A DNA stretch of 64,000 nt from the NCBI GenBank assembly GCA_039815825.1, contig JBCBYO010000013.1, forward strand, positions 1-64,000, written 5' to 3'. Source of the DNA: JBCBDX01 sp039815825 (GTDB taxonomy: Bacteria; Pseudomonadota; Alphaproteobacteria; Rhizobiales; Rhizobiaceae). How positions within the stretch are numbered: the stretch's first letter is position 1; every line of letters begins with the position of its first letter. Below the pieces are notes generated by a model. The model saw nothing but the letters and a program-made list of their open reading frames with translations. It was not told the DNA's origin and did not search any database. A program made the translations under genes and the position numbers. Of this stretch, positions 52,555-61,231 are shown one piece after another.

Positions 52555-53538
52555 ATGGCGATCAAGCGTTTTACGGGCTTTGAAGAACTGCACGCTCCTT
52601 TCACCGACGGTATCGTCGCGATTGGAAATTTTGATGGCGTGCATTTGGGGCATCAGTCGGTTTTGTCACGGGCTATCAACGCTGGGATTAGCGGTCCTCG
52701 CATTGCACTGACCTTTGAACCACACCCGAGACAGTTTTTTCGGCCCGATACTCTTTTGCCGCGCATAACGCCCGCTGACCAGAAAGCGCAACTTTTAGGT
52801 GCCGTCGGTTTCGATGCCGTGGTCGAACAGCCGTTCACCAAAACGTTCTCAGCATTAACGGCCGAAGACTTTATCTCCAACATTCTCGTCGACGGTTTTA
52901 AGGCACAACATGTGGTGACCGGTTTCGACTTCCATTTCGGCGCTAAAAGGGGAGGCGGACCGGCCTTCATGTTAGAGGCGGGAGCCCGCCATGGATTTGA
53001 AGTGACGCTGGTTGACGCTTTTCGCGATGATCAAGCCGAGGTTATTTCGTCCAGCCGGATCCGCGAAGCGCTTGCTGCTGGTGATCTTACCGGAGCCAAT
53101 CGTCTTTTAGGCTACCATTACCGTGTGACCGCACCGATCACAGCTGGCAAGCAATTGGGCCGTACATTGGGGTATCCCACCGCGAACATGGCGCTGCCCG
53201 AAGGCACACCGCTCGCCCATGGCATATACGCGGTACGCTTTCATCGCGCAGACGGAACGATCCACGACGGAGTTGCAAGCTATGGCAGACGACCGACGGT
53301 GGATGAAGACGGCGCGCCGTTGCTGGAGACATTTGTCTTTGATTTTGACGATGATCTCTACGGTGAGCTCTGCACGGTTTCTCTGGTCGCTTATCTTCGC
53401 GGCGAAGAAAAGTTCGATGGGTTGGACGCCTTGAAAACGCAGATGGACAGGGACGCCGACGTGGCGCGAGAGATTCTTGCCATTCTCCGTCCCCTTTCGG
53501 ACCTTGATGCCAAATTGACATTTGCCGGAGAGCTATAA
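52555..53538 (+). CDS. ribF: Bifunctional riboflavin kinase / FAD synthetase
   Basis: Makes FMN and then FAD from riboflavin. It has 327 aa. The N-terminal nucleotidyltransferase domain shows VAIGNFDGVHLGHQSVLSRA, FEPHPRQFFRPD and GFDFHFGAKRGGGP, with SSSRIREALAAGDL. The C-terminal kinase domain shows GKQLGRTLGYPTANMALPEG and FVFDFDDDLYGE. It is nine bases after the HAD gene and its end holds the ribosome site of the next SDR gene. No FMN riboswitch is seen upstream. Several flavoenzymes in the window (LldD, GlcD, GlcE) need its products. Confidence 0.95.
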   Translation: MAIKRFTGFEELHAPFTDGIVAIGNFDGVHLGHQSVLSRAINAGISGPRIALTFEPHPRQFFRPDTLLPRITPADQKAQLLGAVGFDAVVEQPFTKTFSALTAEDFISNILVDGFKAQHVVTGFDFHFGAKRGGGPAFMLEAGARHGFEVTLVDAFRDDQAEVISSSRIREALAAGDLTGANRLLGYHYRVTAPITAGKQLGRTLGYPTANMALPEGTPLAHGIYAVRFHRADGTIHDGVASYGRRPTVDEDGAPLLETFVFDFDDDLYGELCTVSLVAYLRGEEKFDGLDALKTQMDRDADVAREILAILRPLSDLDAKLTFAGEL

Positions 53539-53539
53539 A

Positions 53540-54256
53540 TTGGCAAAGCGCCGAAAGATCCTGATCACCGGCGCGACAAGCGGCATTGGATTGGCGCTCA
53601 CCCAGCGGCTTTGCGGGCGTCATGATGTGCTCGCCATTGGACGGCGTAACGAAGTAGAGGCCGGGGCATTGCTGCCGGATGGCGTCGTCTACATTCAAGC
53701 CGATCACTCCGATCCCGCCGGATGTGCAAAGGCTATTGCGCAGGGCCTATTGAAACTCGGCTGGCTAAAGCTCGACAATGCGGTGCTGAACGCGGGAGTT
53801 GGCACCGTTGTGGAAGATGGCACAGAGAGTGTCGATCTGATCCGAGAGACACTCGATACCAACCTGACAGCGCCGGTGCTAATCGTGCGGGCGCTATATC
53901 CTTGGCTGTCCAAGGCAAACGGGACGCTGACCCTTGTTGGTTCGGTCGCACACAAAGGCCAAGGCATGTTTCCCACGTACGCGGCATCCAAAGCAGGATT
54001 GAACGGGTTGGCGCGAGCTTTGCGCTCCGAGTGGCGCGGCTCAGTTACGGTGCAGGCGGTGCATCCTGGTCCCACAAAGACTGAAATGCACGCAAAGGCC
54101 GGCTATGATCCCGGCAAGGTGGGTGCGTTGTTCATCGGTGCCGACCAAATGGCCGGGATGCTGGAAGGCGCCATTGCCAATGGCCGATCACCGCAATCCC
54201 TGGCGTTTGTTCGCGCTTGGGCAGGCGGCGCACAAACCGCGAGGCGTCTGCGATGA
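53540..54256 (+). CDS. Short-chain dehydrogenase/reductase
   Basis: A 238-aa SDR protein. The cofactor motif is ILITGATSGIGLALTQRL, then NAVLNAGVG (NAG motif). The active site is YAASKAGLNGLARALRSE with Tyr and Lys in place, preceded by a Ser in TLVGSVAHKG. HPGPTKTEM follows. The substrate cannot be told. The start is probably TTG at 53540, with GGAG ten bases upstream inside ribF. It overlaps the next SDR gene by four bases (ATGA), so the two are translated together and may act in sequence or as a pair. Confidence 0.88.
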   Translation: MAKRRKILITGATSGIGLALTQRLCGRHDVLAIGRRNEVEAGALLPDGVVYIQADHSDPAGCAKAIAQGLLKLGWLKLDNAVLNAGVGTVVEDGTESVDLIRETLDTNLTAPVLIVRALYPWLSKANGTLTLVGSVAHKGQGMFPTYAASKAGLNGLARALRSEWRGSVTVQAVHPGPTKTEMHAKAGYDPGKVGALFIGADQMAGMLEGAIANGRSPQSLAFVRAWAGGAQTARRLR

Positions 54257-55008
54257 CAAAGCGCGCGCTGGTGACAGGTGCTTATCAAGGGCTTGGCCGT
54301 GCGATGGCGGAGGCGCTTCAAGCGCAAGGCGTTGCCGTGACCACCGTCGATCGCAACCGGTTAGAGGTCGGCGCACCTTTTCATCATCACACATGCGACT
54401 TGTCCAACCGGCAGGAAGTCGATGCGCTGATTGCCGTTTTGGCAAAAGAAGAGCCGTTTGATTTGCTTGTCTTTAACGCGGGCATCTCCGCAACCGGGCA
54501 ATTCGAAGAAATAGAGCCTGAAGCCCACGCACGCGTTCTTGAGGTCAATGCGGTTGCACCGATTACGCTTTGCGCGGCTTTGAAAGCTTCAGGCCATATC
54601 GTCGATGGTGGGGACATATGTTTCGTTTCGTCCCTGTCGCACTTTACCGGCTATCCGGGGGCAGCGAGCTATGGCGCGTCTAAGGACGCTGTCGCCATCT
54701 ATGCGAAATCTATTACCAAGGTTTGGAAGAAGACGAACAAAATCAGCGTGACAGTCGCTTATCCCGGACCGCTGCAAACGGAACATGCCGCCCGCCATGC
54801 ACCCGAAGGCGCAAGCGCCGAAAAGCGCATGAAGCCCAAAGATGCTGCAGCGCTGATCCTAAAAGACCTGCAGGCAGGCAAGGCAGCATCTCTTCCCGGC
54901 AGCGCGGCCAAGACTTTTGCATTTATTGGGCGTGTTTTCCCCGGTGCTATAACCGCCATCATGCGCAAGGTGATCTATGAGAAACTGGATCGCCGAGTTG
55001 AAGATTAA
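54253..55008 (+). CDS. Short-chain dehydrogenase/reductase
   Basis: A 251-aa SDR protein. The N-terminal motif is ALVTGAYQGLGRAMAEALQA, then LLVFNAGISATGQFE. The active site is CFVSSLSHFTGYPGAASYGA followed by SKDAV, with Ser, Tyr and Lys in place. The C-terminus (residues 215-250) has a hydrophobic stretch, TFAFIGRVFPGAITAIMRKV, that may touch the membrane. It is translationally coupled to the preceding SDR. The substrate is unknown. Confidence 0.88.
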   Translation: MTKRALVTGAYQGLGRAMAEALQAQGVAVTTVDRNRLEVGAPFHHHTCDLSNRQEVDALIAVLAKEEPFDLLVFNAGISATGQFEEIEPEAHARVLEVNAVAPITLCAALKASGHIVDGGDICFVSSLSHFTGYPGAASYGASKDAVAIYAKSITKVWKKTNKISVTVAYPGPLQTEHAARHAPEGASAEKRMKPKDAAALILKDLQAGKAASLPGSAAKTFAFIGRVFPGAITAIMRKVIYEKLDRRVED

Positions 55009-55083
55009 ATGGTTCACACCGGCAGTTCATCCTGCTAGACGGCGACCTGTGATGAAGATGATACGCATCAATCGAATTATGGG

Positions 55084-55121
55084 CCCGGCCCGCCGCTTCA
55101 ATTAAGCGCTGCGGGGCCGGG
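55084..55121 (+). other. GC-rich stem-loop between SDR gene and ileS
   Basis: Eight-base arms CCCGGCCC (55084-55091) and GGGCCGGG (55114-55121), with an inner CGCT/AGCG pairing (55094-55097 with 55105-55108). ATTTCG follows, not a clear T-run. It could be a weak terminator of the SDR unit or part of the ileS leader. I see no T-box features in the rest of 55009-55207. Confidence 0.5.
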
Positions 55122-55207
55122 ATTTCGCGCTTGCTTAAAGGGCGCACTTTCTCCATCAGACACACAATAATTTTGCCGTATCCCATGCGGCCGCACGGAC
55201 TTTGCAA

Positions 55208-58165
55208 ATGACCGACGCCACCGAGAACAAAATCGACTATTCCAAAACGCTGAACCTGCCGCAGACGAACTTTCCGATGCGCGCGGGCCTGCCGAAGAAA
55301 GAGCCCGAAATCATCGCACGCTGGCAGGAGATGGACCTCTACCAAGCGTTGCGCGACGACGCAAAAGGCCGCGAAAAATATATCCTGCATGATGGCCCAC
55401 CCTATGCGAACGGCAATCTGCACATCGGTCACGCCCTCAATAAAATTCTGAAAGATCTGATCACCCGCTCATTTCAGATGCGTGGTTATGATTCCAACTA
55501 TGTGCCCGGCTGGGATTGCCATGGCTTGCCGATTGAGTGGAAGATCGAAGAGCAGTACCGCGCCAAGGGCCGCGACAAGGACGAAGTGCCGATCAACGAA
55601 TTCCGCAAGGAATGTCGGGATTTCGCGACCCACTGGGTGGGCGTGCAGACTGAAGAGTTCCAACGCCTTGGCGTAACCGGCGACTTCAAAAACCCTTATC
55701 TCACCATGGCCTATGAAGCCGAGGCGATCATTGCCGGCGAATTGATGAAGTTTGCTTCATCCGGCCAACTTTACCGTGGTTCAAAACCGATCATGTGGTC
55801 GGTCGTTGAGCGGACAGCCTTGGCCGAAGCCGAGGTGGAATATGCGATCCACGAGAGTGATACGATCTGGACGAAATTCCCGATCGTTGCTGGTTCGGAC
55901 GAATTGAACGAGGCCTCTGTCGTCATCTGGACGACGACACCTTGGACCATTCCCGGTAACCGCGCTGTCTGTTTCTCCGGCAAAATCAGCTATGGCCTTT
56001 ATGAAGTGACGGCGGCTGAAAATGACTTCGGTCCTCAACCCGGCGACAAGCTTATCTTTGCTGACAGACTGGCCCCAGAGTGTTTTGAAAAAGCGAAACT
56101 GGAGTTCAATCGCGTGCGTGACGTGAAGAGTGATGAACTGTCCGGTATCACGCTCGCCCACCCGCTGCGTGGCCAAGGCTACGATTTCGACGTCCCGCTG
56201 CTCGATGGCGATCACGTCACCGATGACGCTGGTACCGGCTTTGTTCACACCGCGCCCGGCCATGGCCGTGATGACTTTGAAATCTGGATGGCCAAGGGGC
56301 GCGATCTGGAAGAGCGCGGCATCGACACCGCCATCCCGTTCACCGTTGACGACAAGGGCTTTTACACTGCCGATGCGCCGGGTTTTGAAGGCGCGCAGGT
56401 CATCGACCATAAGGGTAAGAAGGGTGATGCCAACAAGCGCGTGATCGAAGCGTTGATCAACGCCAACAACCTTTTTGCGCGCGGTCGTCTCAAGCACGAA
56501 TATCCGCACTCTTGGCGCTCCAAAAAGCCGGTCATCTTCCGCAACACGCCGCAATGGTTCGTCTATATGGACAAGGATGGCGTAGTCGGCGGCAAGGGCT
56601 CGCAAATGGGCACGCTGCGCCAGACGGCGCTCGCCGCCATTGACGAGACACGCTTTGTGCCCGCGCAAGGTCAGAACCGCCTGCGCGCCATGATCGAACA
56701 GCGCCCCGATTGGGTGTTGAGCCGCCAGCGAGCCTGGGGCGTGCCGATTTCGGTCTTCCGCCACACGGAAACCGGCCAAATCATTCCCGGCCCGGATTTT
56801 GATCGGTCCGATGAACTGTCGACCCGCATCATGGATGCCTTCAAAGCCGAAGGCGCCGATGCCTGGTACGAGGACGGAGCCAAGGAACGCTTCCTCGACG
56901 GCTTTGTCGACGACATGGCGGCTTGGGAGAAGATCGATGACATCCTCGATGTCTGGTTTGACTCGGGCTCGACGCACGCCTTCTGCCTGGAAATGCGTGA
57001 TGATCTGAAATGGCCGGCTGACCTCTATCTGGAAGGGTCGGACCAACACCGCGGCTGGTTCCACTCTTCGCTGCTTGAAAGCGCCGGTACCCGTGGCCGT
57101 GCCCCTTATAATGCCGTGCTGACGCATGGTTTCGTCATGGCCGAGGATGGACGAAAAATGTCCAAATCTGAAGGCAATGTCGTCACGCCGCAGGATGTGA
57201 TCAAAAAGTCCGGTGCAGACATTTTACGTCTGTGGGTCGCGACTTCTGATTATTCTGAGGATTTGCGTCTCGGCGAAACGATCCTCCAAACCAACATTGA
57301 TAGCTATCGTAAGCTGCGTAACACCATTCGCTGGATGCTTGGCACGCTTGCCCATGATGAAGGCGAGAGCGTTGACTATGCGGACATGCCAGAGCTGGAA
57401 CGCCTGATGCTCCATCGGCTCTGGGAGTTGGATAGCGTTGTCAATGAAGGATATGACAATTTCGACTTCAAGCGGATCACCCGCCAGATGTTGGATTTTA
57501 TGGTTCTGGAGCTGTCGGCCTTCTATTTCGACATCCGCAAAGATGCGCTCTACTGCGAAGCGCCGTCTTCGACCAAGCGCAAAGCGGCTCTGCAGGTCGT
57601 CAGCCAATTGTTTGATCGTATCGTCACTTGGATGGCGCCGATCCTCCCTTTCACCATGGAAGAGGCGTGGCAGGAGCGTTATCCCAACGCGAAATCCGTG
57701 CATCTTGAGCAATTCAGAGGTTGCCCTGACCATTGGCGTGATGACGCCTTGGCGGCCAAATGGAAAAAAGTGCGCACCGTCCGACGTGTGGTGACCGGCG
57801 CGCTTGAGATTGAGCGCAAGGAAAAGCGCATTGGGTCTTCACTTGAAGCGGCACCATTTGTTCACGTTACAGATAGTGACCTTTTGGCCGCTATCGAAGG
57901 CTTGGACATGGCTGAAATCTGCATCACGTCAGATATCCATATTTCGCAAAAGCCAGCTCATCAGGTCGGGTTCACGTTGGCTGATGTTGACGGTGTTGTG
58001 GTCATTCCGGCCATGGCTGAAGGTAAGAAGTGCGCGCGTTCTTGGCGGGTAACGAAAGATGTGGGATCAGATACGCGGTTTCCGGATGTTTCTGCGCGTG
58101 ACGCAATGGTTTTGCACGAGCTTGAAAACCTTGGCCGGCTTGACAACATGGTTAACCAATCATGA
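55208..58165 (+). CDS. ileS: Isoleucyl-tRNA synthetase
   Basis: Charges tRNA-Ile. It has 985 aa. Class I motifs are GNLHIGHALNKILKDLI (HIGH) and EDGRKMSKSEGNVVTPQDV (KMSKS). The editing domain shows VVIWTTTPWTIPGNRAV and GTGFVHTAPGHGRDDFE. The C-terminal zinc knuckle of the E. coli type is mostly lost: GKKCARSWRVTKDVGS keeps one Cys, and the second Cys pair is absent (FPDVSARDA), as I recall for other alphaproteobacterial enzymes. ATG 55208 (MTDATENK) is used; a TTG six bases earlier is less likely. Confidence 0.96.
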   Translation: MTDATENKIDYSKTLNLPQTNFPMRAGLPKKEPEIIARWQEMDLYQALRDDAKGREKYILHDGPPYANGNLHIGHALNKILKDLITRSFQMRGYDSNYVPGWDCHGLPIEWKIEEQYRAKGRDKDEVPINEFRKECRDFATHWVGVQTEEFQRLGVTGDFKNPYLTMAYEAEAIIAGELMKFASSGQLYRGSKPIMWSVVERTALAEAEVEYAIHESDTIWTKFPIVAGSDELNEASVVIWTTTPWTIPGNRAVCFSGKISYGLYEVTAAENDFGPQPGDKLIFADRLAPECFEKAKLEFNRVRDVKSDELSGITLAHPLRGQGYDFDVPLLDGDHVTDDAGTGFVHTAPGHGRDDFEIWMAKGRDLEERGIDTAIPFTVDDKGFYTADAPGFEGAQVIDHKGKKGDANKRVIEALINANNLFARGRLKHEYPHSWRSKKPVIFRNTPQWFVYMDKDGVVGGKGSQMGTLRQTALAAIDETRFVPAQGQNRLRAMIEQRPDWVLSRQRAWGVPISVFRHTETGQIIPGPDFDRSDELSTRIMDAFKAEGADAWYEDGAKERFLDGFVDDMAAWEKIDDILDVWFDSGSTHAFCLEMRDDLKWPADLYLEGSDQHRGWFHSSLLESAGTRGRAPYNAVLTHGFVMAEDGRKMSKSEGNVVTPQDVIKKSGADILRLWVATSDYSEDLRLGETILQTNIDSYRKLRNTIRWMLGTLAHDEGESVDYADMPELERLMLHRLWELDSVVNEGYDNFDFKRITRQMLDFMVLELSAFYFDIRKDALYCEAPSSTKRKAALQVVSQLFDRIVTWMAPILPFTMEEAWQERYPNAKSVHLEQFRGCPDHWRDDALAAKWKKVRTVRRVVTGALEIERKEKRIGSSLEAAPFVHVTDSDLLAAIEGLDMAEICITSDIHISQKPAHQVGFTLADVDGVVVIPAMAEGKKCARSWRVTKDVGSDTRFPDVSARDAMVLHELENLGRLDNMVNQS

Positions 58166-58269
58166 GCTGAAATTTCGCAGGCCGTGGACGATGACCCGTG
58201 GCCTGTGATATAGGCTTCCCGAAATTGCCGCATTTCGCGTTGATGAGGCGCCAAACAGGGATATTGAAC

Positions 58270-58833
58270 TTGGGCACACATCGTTCTCACTTGCTGACCG
58301 CTTCCGCTCTTGTGGCAACGCTTGCGTTGGCAGGTTGCTTTGGTCCGACATATGGTACCGACCAAACACAGGGCGATGCGTTGTTCACTGATTTGGGTAA
58401 TGCCATCTCAATAGGCGACCGCCGAAAAAAACAGCCAATCAATTATGCGCCCCGGGCAGACATTTTGCAGCCGACGACGACAGCGGCACTGCCTGCACCG
58501 CAGGAAAACATCGTGTCATCTTCCGAGGCTTGGCCTGAATCACCAGAAGAGCTCCGCGCGCGGGTTTTAACGGACATCGAAAATGAACGCCGTGACCCGA
58601 ACTTCATCGCAAACCAAGCAGAGGCAGCGGCTCTGGGTGCGTCTGATGGCCCAAATCAGCGTGCGGGTGCAGCTACGCGCCGTTATTTGACCGATCCACC
58701 AGCTGAGTATCGTATTCCGGCCGATACGGCAGCGACGGGTGATCTTGGTGTAAGCGAGGCGAAAAAAGCCCGGCAGTTGAAGGCCGCGCAAAATGAAGGC
58801 GGCTTCCTTAGCAATCTCATACCATGGCTTTGA
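58270..58833 (+). CDS. Lipoprotein of unknown function
   Basis: A 187-aa lipoprotein. The signal sequence HLLTASALVATLALAGC has a clear lipobox with Cys near residue 23. The mature part is Pro/Ala/Arg-rich and mostly disordered, with INYAPRADILQP, ALPAPQENI and WPESPEELRARVLTDIENER. I recall similar lipoproteins next to ileS in Rhizobiales. The overall layout recalls BamF-type (DUF3035) lipoproteins, but I cannot assign it. The start is uncertain: TTG 58270 has GGGA eight bases upstream; ATG 58243 would add nine residues. The stop is two bases from the convergent tadA stop. Confidence 0.65.
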   Translation: MGTHRSHLLTASALVATLALAGCFGPTYGTDQTQGDALFTDLGNAISIGDRRKKQPINYAPRADILQPTTTAALPAPQENIVSSSEAWPESPEELRARVLTDIENERRDPNFIANQAEAAALGASDGPNQRAGAATRRYLTDPPAEYRIPADTAATGDLGVSEAKKARQLKAAQNEGGFLSNLIPWL

Positions 58834-58834
58834 T

Positions 58835-59296
58835 CTAGGCTTGGCGACGGCGCACTTCGAAAAACGTCTTCAACAAACGAGCTGCTTCAATTTCGCCGAT
58901 GCCCGAATAAACGTCTGGCGCGTGGTGGCAGGTTGCCTGCGCAAAAAACTGCCCGCCATGTAAAACACCGCCAGACTTTGGATCCGAGGCGCCGAAATAA
59001 AGCCGTCTGATACGTGCAAATGAGATCGCTGCCGCACACATCGCACAGGGCTCAAGCGTAACATATAGGTCGCAGTCGGGTAGGCGCTGGGTGGATAACT
59101 CTTGGCATGTTTCGCGAATAACAAGTATCTCGGCATGGGCAGTTGGATCATGCAATTCAAGCGTGCGGTTGCCCGCGCGGGCGATAATGTCATTGTCTCG
59201 CACCAGCACCGCGCCAACGGGCACCTCACCGCGTTGTCCCGCCTGCTTAGCCTGCGCCAAGGCTTGGTCCATGAATGTCGCTGCTTGTGTTTCCAA
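58835..59296 (-). CDS. tadA: tRNA-specific adenosine deaminase
   Basis: Deaminates A34 to inosine in tRNA-Arg(ACG). It has 153 aa. The zinc site is seen as PTAHAEILVIRETCQ (His and catalytic Glu) and LEPCAMCAAAI (two Cys); the N-terminus reads AKQAGQRGEVPVGAVLVRDN. The TTG at 59296 is preferred, because it gives the expected first helix (ETQAATFMDQALAQAKQ) and has GAGAGA upstream; ATG 59272 would cut this helix. A long open frame reaches to 59575 but lies over the divergent pseudouridine synthase gene. Other nucleoside deaminases share the fold; the motifs fit TadA well. Confidence 0.9.
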   Translation of the reverse strand: METQAATFMDQALAQAKQAGQRGEVPVGAVLVRDNDIIARAGNRTLELHDPTAHAEILVIRETCQELSTQRLPDCDLYVTLEPCAMCAAAISFARIRRLYFGASDPKSGGVLHGGQFFAQATCHHAPDVYSGIGEIEAARLLKTFFEVRRRQA

Positions 59297-59369
59297 CGTA
59301 ATTTCTCTCGCAAGTCGCGCAATCACCTGATACGTCGCGCAGCAAATGTCAAAGAAGAGTGATCCGACA

Positions 59370-60650
59370 ATGAGCGGTGAAAAATCCGGCCGTCCCGGCA
59401 ACAGCAGAAGACCCAGCCAGGGAAGGGGTGCGGAACTTAAAAGTCGCGGTTTTAAAGGGAAGCCGAAAGGCGCACCCGGTGGCGAAGGCCGTTCACGGGG
59501 GTTTAAAAGCCATGATGGCAAATTTTCGCCGAAGAACGCCGGCCGCGACAAGGCGATGCCGGAGAGAGCAGACACGCCACCTGTTGACGACGAGCAGGAG
59601 GCACCTCAGGAGCGGATCGCCAAGCGATTGGCGCGCGCCGGGGTCGCATCAAGACGCGAAGCAGAATCCCTGATATTTGACGGCCGGGTGACGCTCAATG
59701 GTACATTGCTAAAATCGCCGGCGGTCAATGTGGGGGCAACCGACGAGATCCTGATCGACGGCAAACCGATACCAACAATCGAGCGCACAAGGCTGTGGCT
59801 TTATCACAAGCCATCGGGCCTTGTGACGTCAAACAATGATCCAGAAGGTCGGCCGACGGTTTTTGCCAATCTGCCAAACGATCTACCACGCGTTGTCAGC
59901 GTTGGCCGTTTGGATATGAATACGGAAGGCTTGTTACTTCTAACCAATGACGGCGGTCTGGCACGCATCCTCGAATTACCGCAAACAGCTTGGCTGCGAC
60001 GTTATCGGGTCCGTGCGCATGGGCGCATTACGCAAGGCAAGTTGGATACGTTGAAAGATGGGATCGCGGTGGATGGCGTATTCTATGGCGCCATCGATGC
60101 GGTGTTGGAACGCGAACAGGGCGCCAATGTCTGGATAGAAATGGGCCTTCGCGAGGGCAAAAACCGCGAGGTGCGCAACGTGCTCGGTGCACTTGGCCTG
60201 CAAGTGAATCGCTTGATTCGCGTTTCTTATGGTCCTTTCCAACTCGGCGATCTGCCTGAAGGCGCTGTTATGGAAATTAAGGGAAAGACATTGCGCGATC
60301 AGCTTGGTCGACGCCTCGTTGCCGAATCTGGCGCCAACTTTGATGCGCCGATTGTAAATGCTTTTCCCAACCGACCGGTGAAAGCTGAAAAGAAAGAAGA
60401 GGCTCCCAAGCGAGATACAACGCCGAAGTCCGATTGGGTATCGTCGTCGTCTGGCCGTCGGGGTAAACCATCGTCGCTCGATCGCTTGAGCACACAAAAG
60501 CCCGAACCACCCAAATATCGCTCCTCAGAAGGATCGCGCGGTTCCAACGTCTGGATGGCAAGTGGCGCGCGGCCAACCGGTGCCAAACACAAGCAAGCCG
60601 CCAAGCCCAAACCCGGAATGAAACCATCTGGGAAAAAGCCGCAGCGCTGA
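59370..60650 (+). CDS. rluB: Pseudouridine synthase, RluB/RsuA type
   Basis: Isomerises uridine in rRNA. It has 426 aa. A basic Gly/Arg/Lys-rich N-terminal tail (about residues 1-70) leads to the S4 domain (ERIAKRLARAGVASRREAES), then the RsuA-type catalytic domain, with VVSVGRLDMNTEGLLLLTND (catalytic Asp) and GLREGKNREVRNVLGALGLQ. A second basic, Ser/Lys/Pro-rich tail covers the last 110 residues. Such long tails are common in alphaproteobacterial members. ATG 59370 has GAAGAG upstream; ATG 59346 is an alternative. RluB versus RsuA/RluE target is not certain. It overlaps rsmD by one base. Confidence 0.88.
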   Translation: MSGEKSGRPGNSRRPSQGRGAELKSRGFKGKPKGAPGGEGRSRGFKSHDGKFSPKNAGRDKAMPERADTPPVDDEQEAPQERIAKRLARAGVASRREAESLIFDGRVTLNGTLLKSPAVNVGATDEILIDGKPIPTIERTRLWLYHKPSGLVTSNNDPEGRPTVFANLPNDLPRVVSVGRLDMNTEGLLLLTNDGGLARILELPQTAWLRRYRVRAHGRITQGKLDTLKDGIAVDGVFYGAIDAVLEREQGANVWIEMGLREGKNREVRNVLGALGLQVNRLIRVSYGPFQLGDLPEGAVMEIKGKTLRDQLGRRLVAESGANFDAPIVNAFPNRPVKAEKKEEAPKRDTTPKSDWVSSSSGRRGKPSSLDRLSTQKPEPPKYRSSEGSRGSNVWMASGARPTGAKHKQAAKPKPGMKPSGKKPQR

Positions 60651-61231
60651 TGCGTATCGGCGGTGGCAAAATGAAGGGCCGGCCTATCAAGGCGCCACCA
60701 CGATCGGATCAATCCATTCGTCCGACCACCGACCGCGTGCGCGAAAGTCTCTTCAACATTCTCACGCACCGTTTTGGGGCGCCTTTTGAAGGCAGTCGCG
60801 TTCTCGATCTTTTTGCAGGGACGGGTGCCTTGGGTCTCGAAGCGCTGTCTCGCGGCGCTGAATTTGCGTTGTTTGTGGACAATGGCACTTCCGCGCGCGG
60901 ATTGATCCGCGAGAATATCCACGCCATGGGTTGGCAAGGTAACGCTAAGCTATTCCGGCGGGATGCCGCGAGCATGGGCCCTATCGGTACGATGAAACCT
61001 TTCGACCTTGTTTTCATGGACCCGCCATATGGACGTGGTCTTGGCGAAAAGGCGCTCGAAACATTGGCAGACGGCGGTTGGCTGAAACCGGAAGCAGTCA
61101 TTGTGCTGGAAGAAAGCGCATCGGCTGGCTTTCTGCTGCCCACTTCATATATTCTTGAAGACGAACGGCGCACCGGGGACACAATCACGCGTATACTGAG
61201 ACCGGCAACCACAGCAGAGGTCATAAAGTGA
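60650..61231 (+). CDS. rsmD: 16S rRNA (guanine966-N2)-methyltransferase
   Basis: Methylates N2 of G966 in 16S rRNA with SAM. It has 193 aa. Family motifs are RPTTDRVRESLFNILTHRFG, VLDLFAGTGALGLEALSRGA (SAM-binding) and FDLVFMDPPYGRGLGEKALE (DPPY catalytic motif). The start overlaps the stop of the pseudouridine synthase gene (TGATG), and its own stop overlaps the patatin gene start (GTGA). The three genes form one unit of coupled translation. Confidence 0.95.
   Translation: MRIGGGKMKGRPIKAPPRSDQSIRPTTDRVRESLFNILTHRFGAPFEGSRVLDLFAGTGALGLEALSRGAEFALFVDNGTSARGLIRENIHAMGWQGNAKLFRRDAASMGPIGTMKPFDLVFMDPPYGRGLGEKALETLADGGWLKPEAVIVLEESASAGFLLPTSYILEDERRTGDTITRILRPATTAEVIK

Noticed and set aside
55009..55207. 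T-box leader of ileS
   Set aside because: No specifier loop, T-box sequence or antiterminator seen; only one GC-rich hairpin.
55781..57127. 448-codon open frame opposite ileS
   Set aside because: Shadow of ileS on the other strand; ileS is full-length with all motifs, and the antisense product resembles nothing.
59297..59575. N-terminal extension of tadA
   Set aside because: The added 93 residues lie over the start region of the divergent pseudouridine synthase gene and are Pro/Leu-rich antisense sequence.
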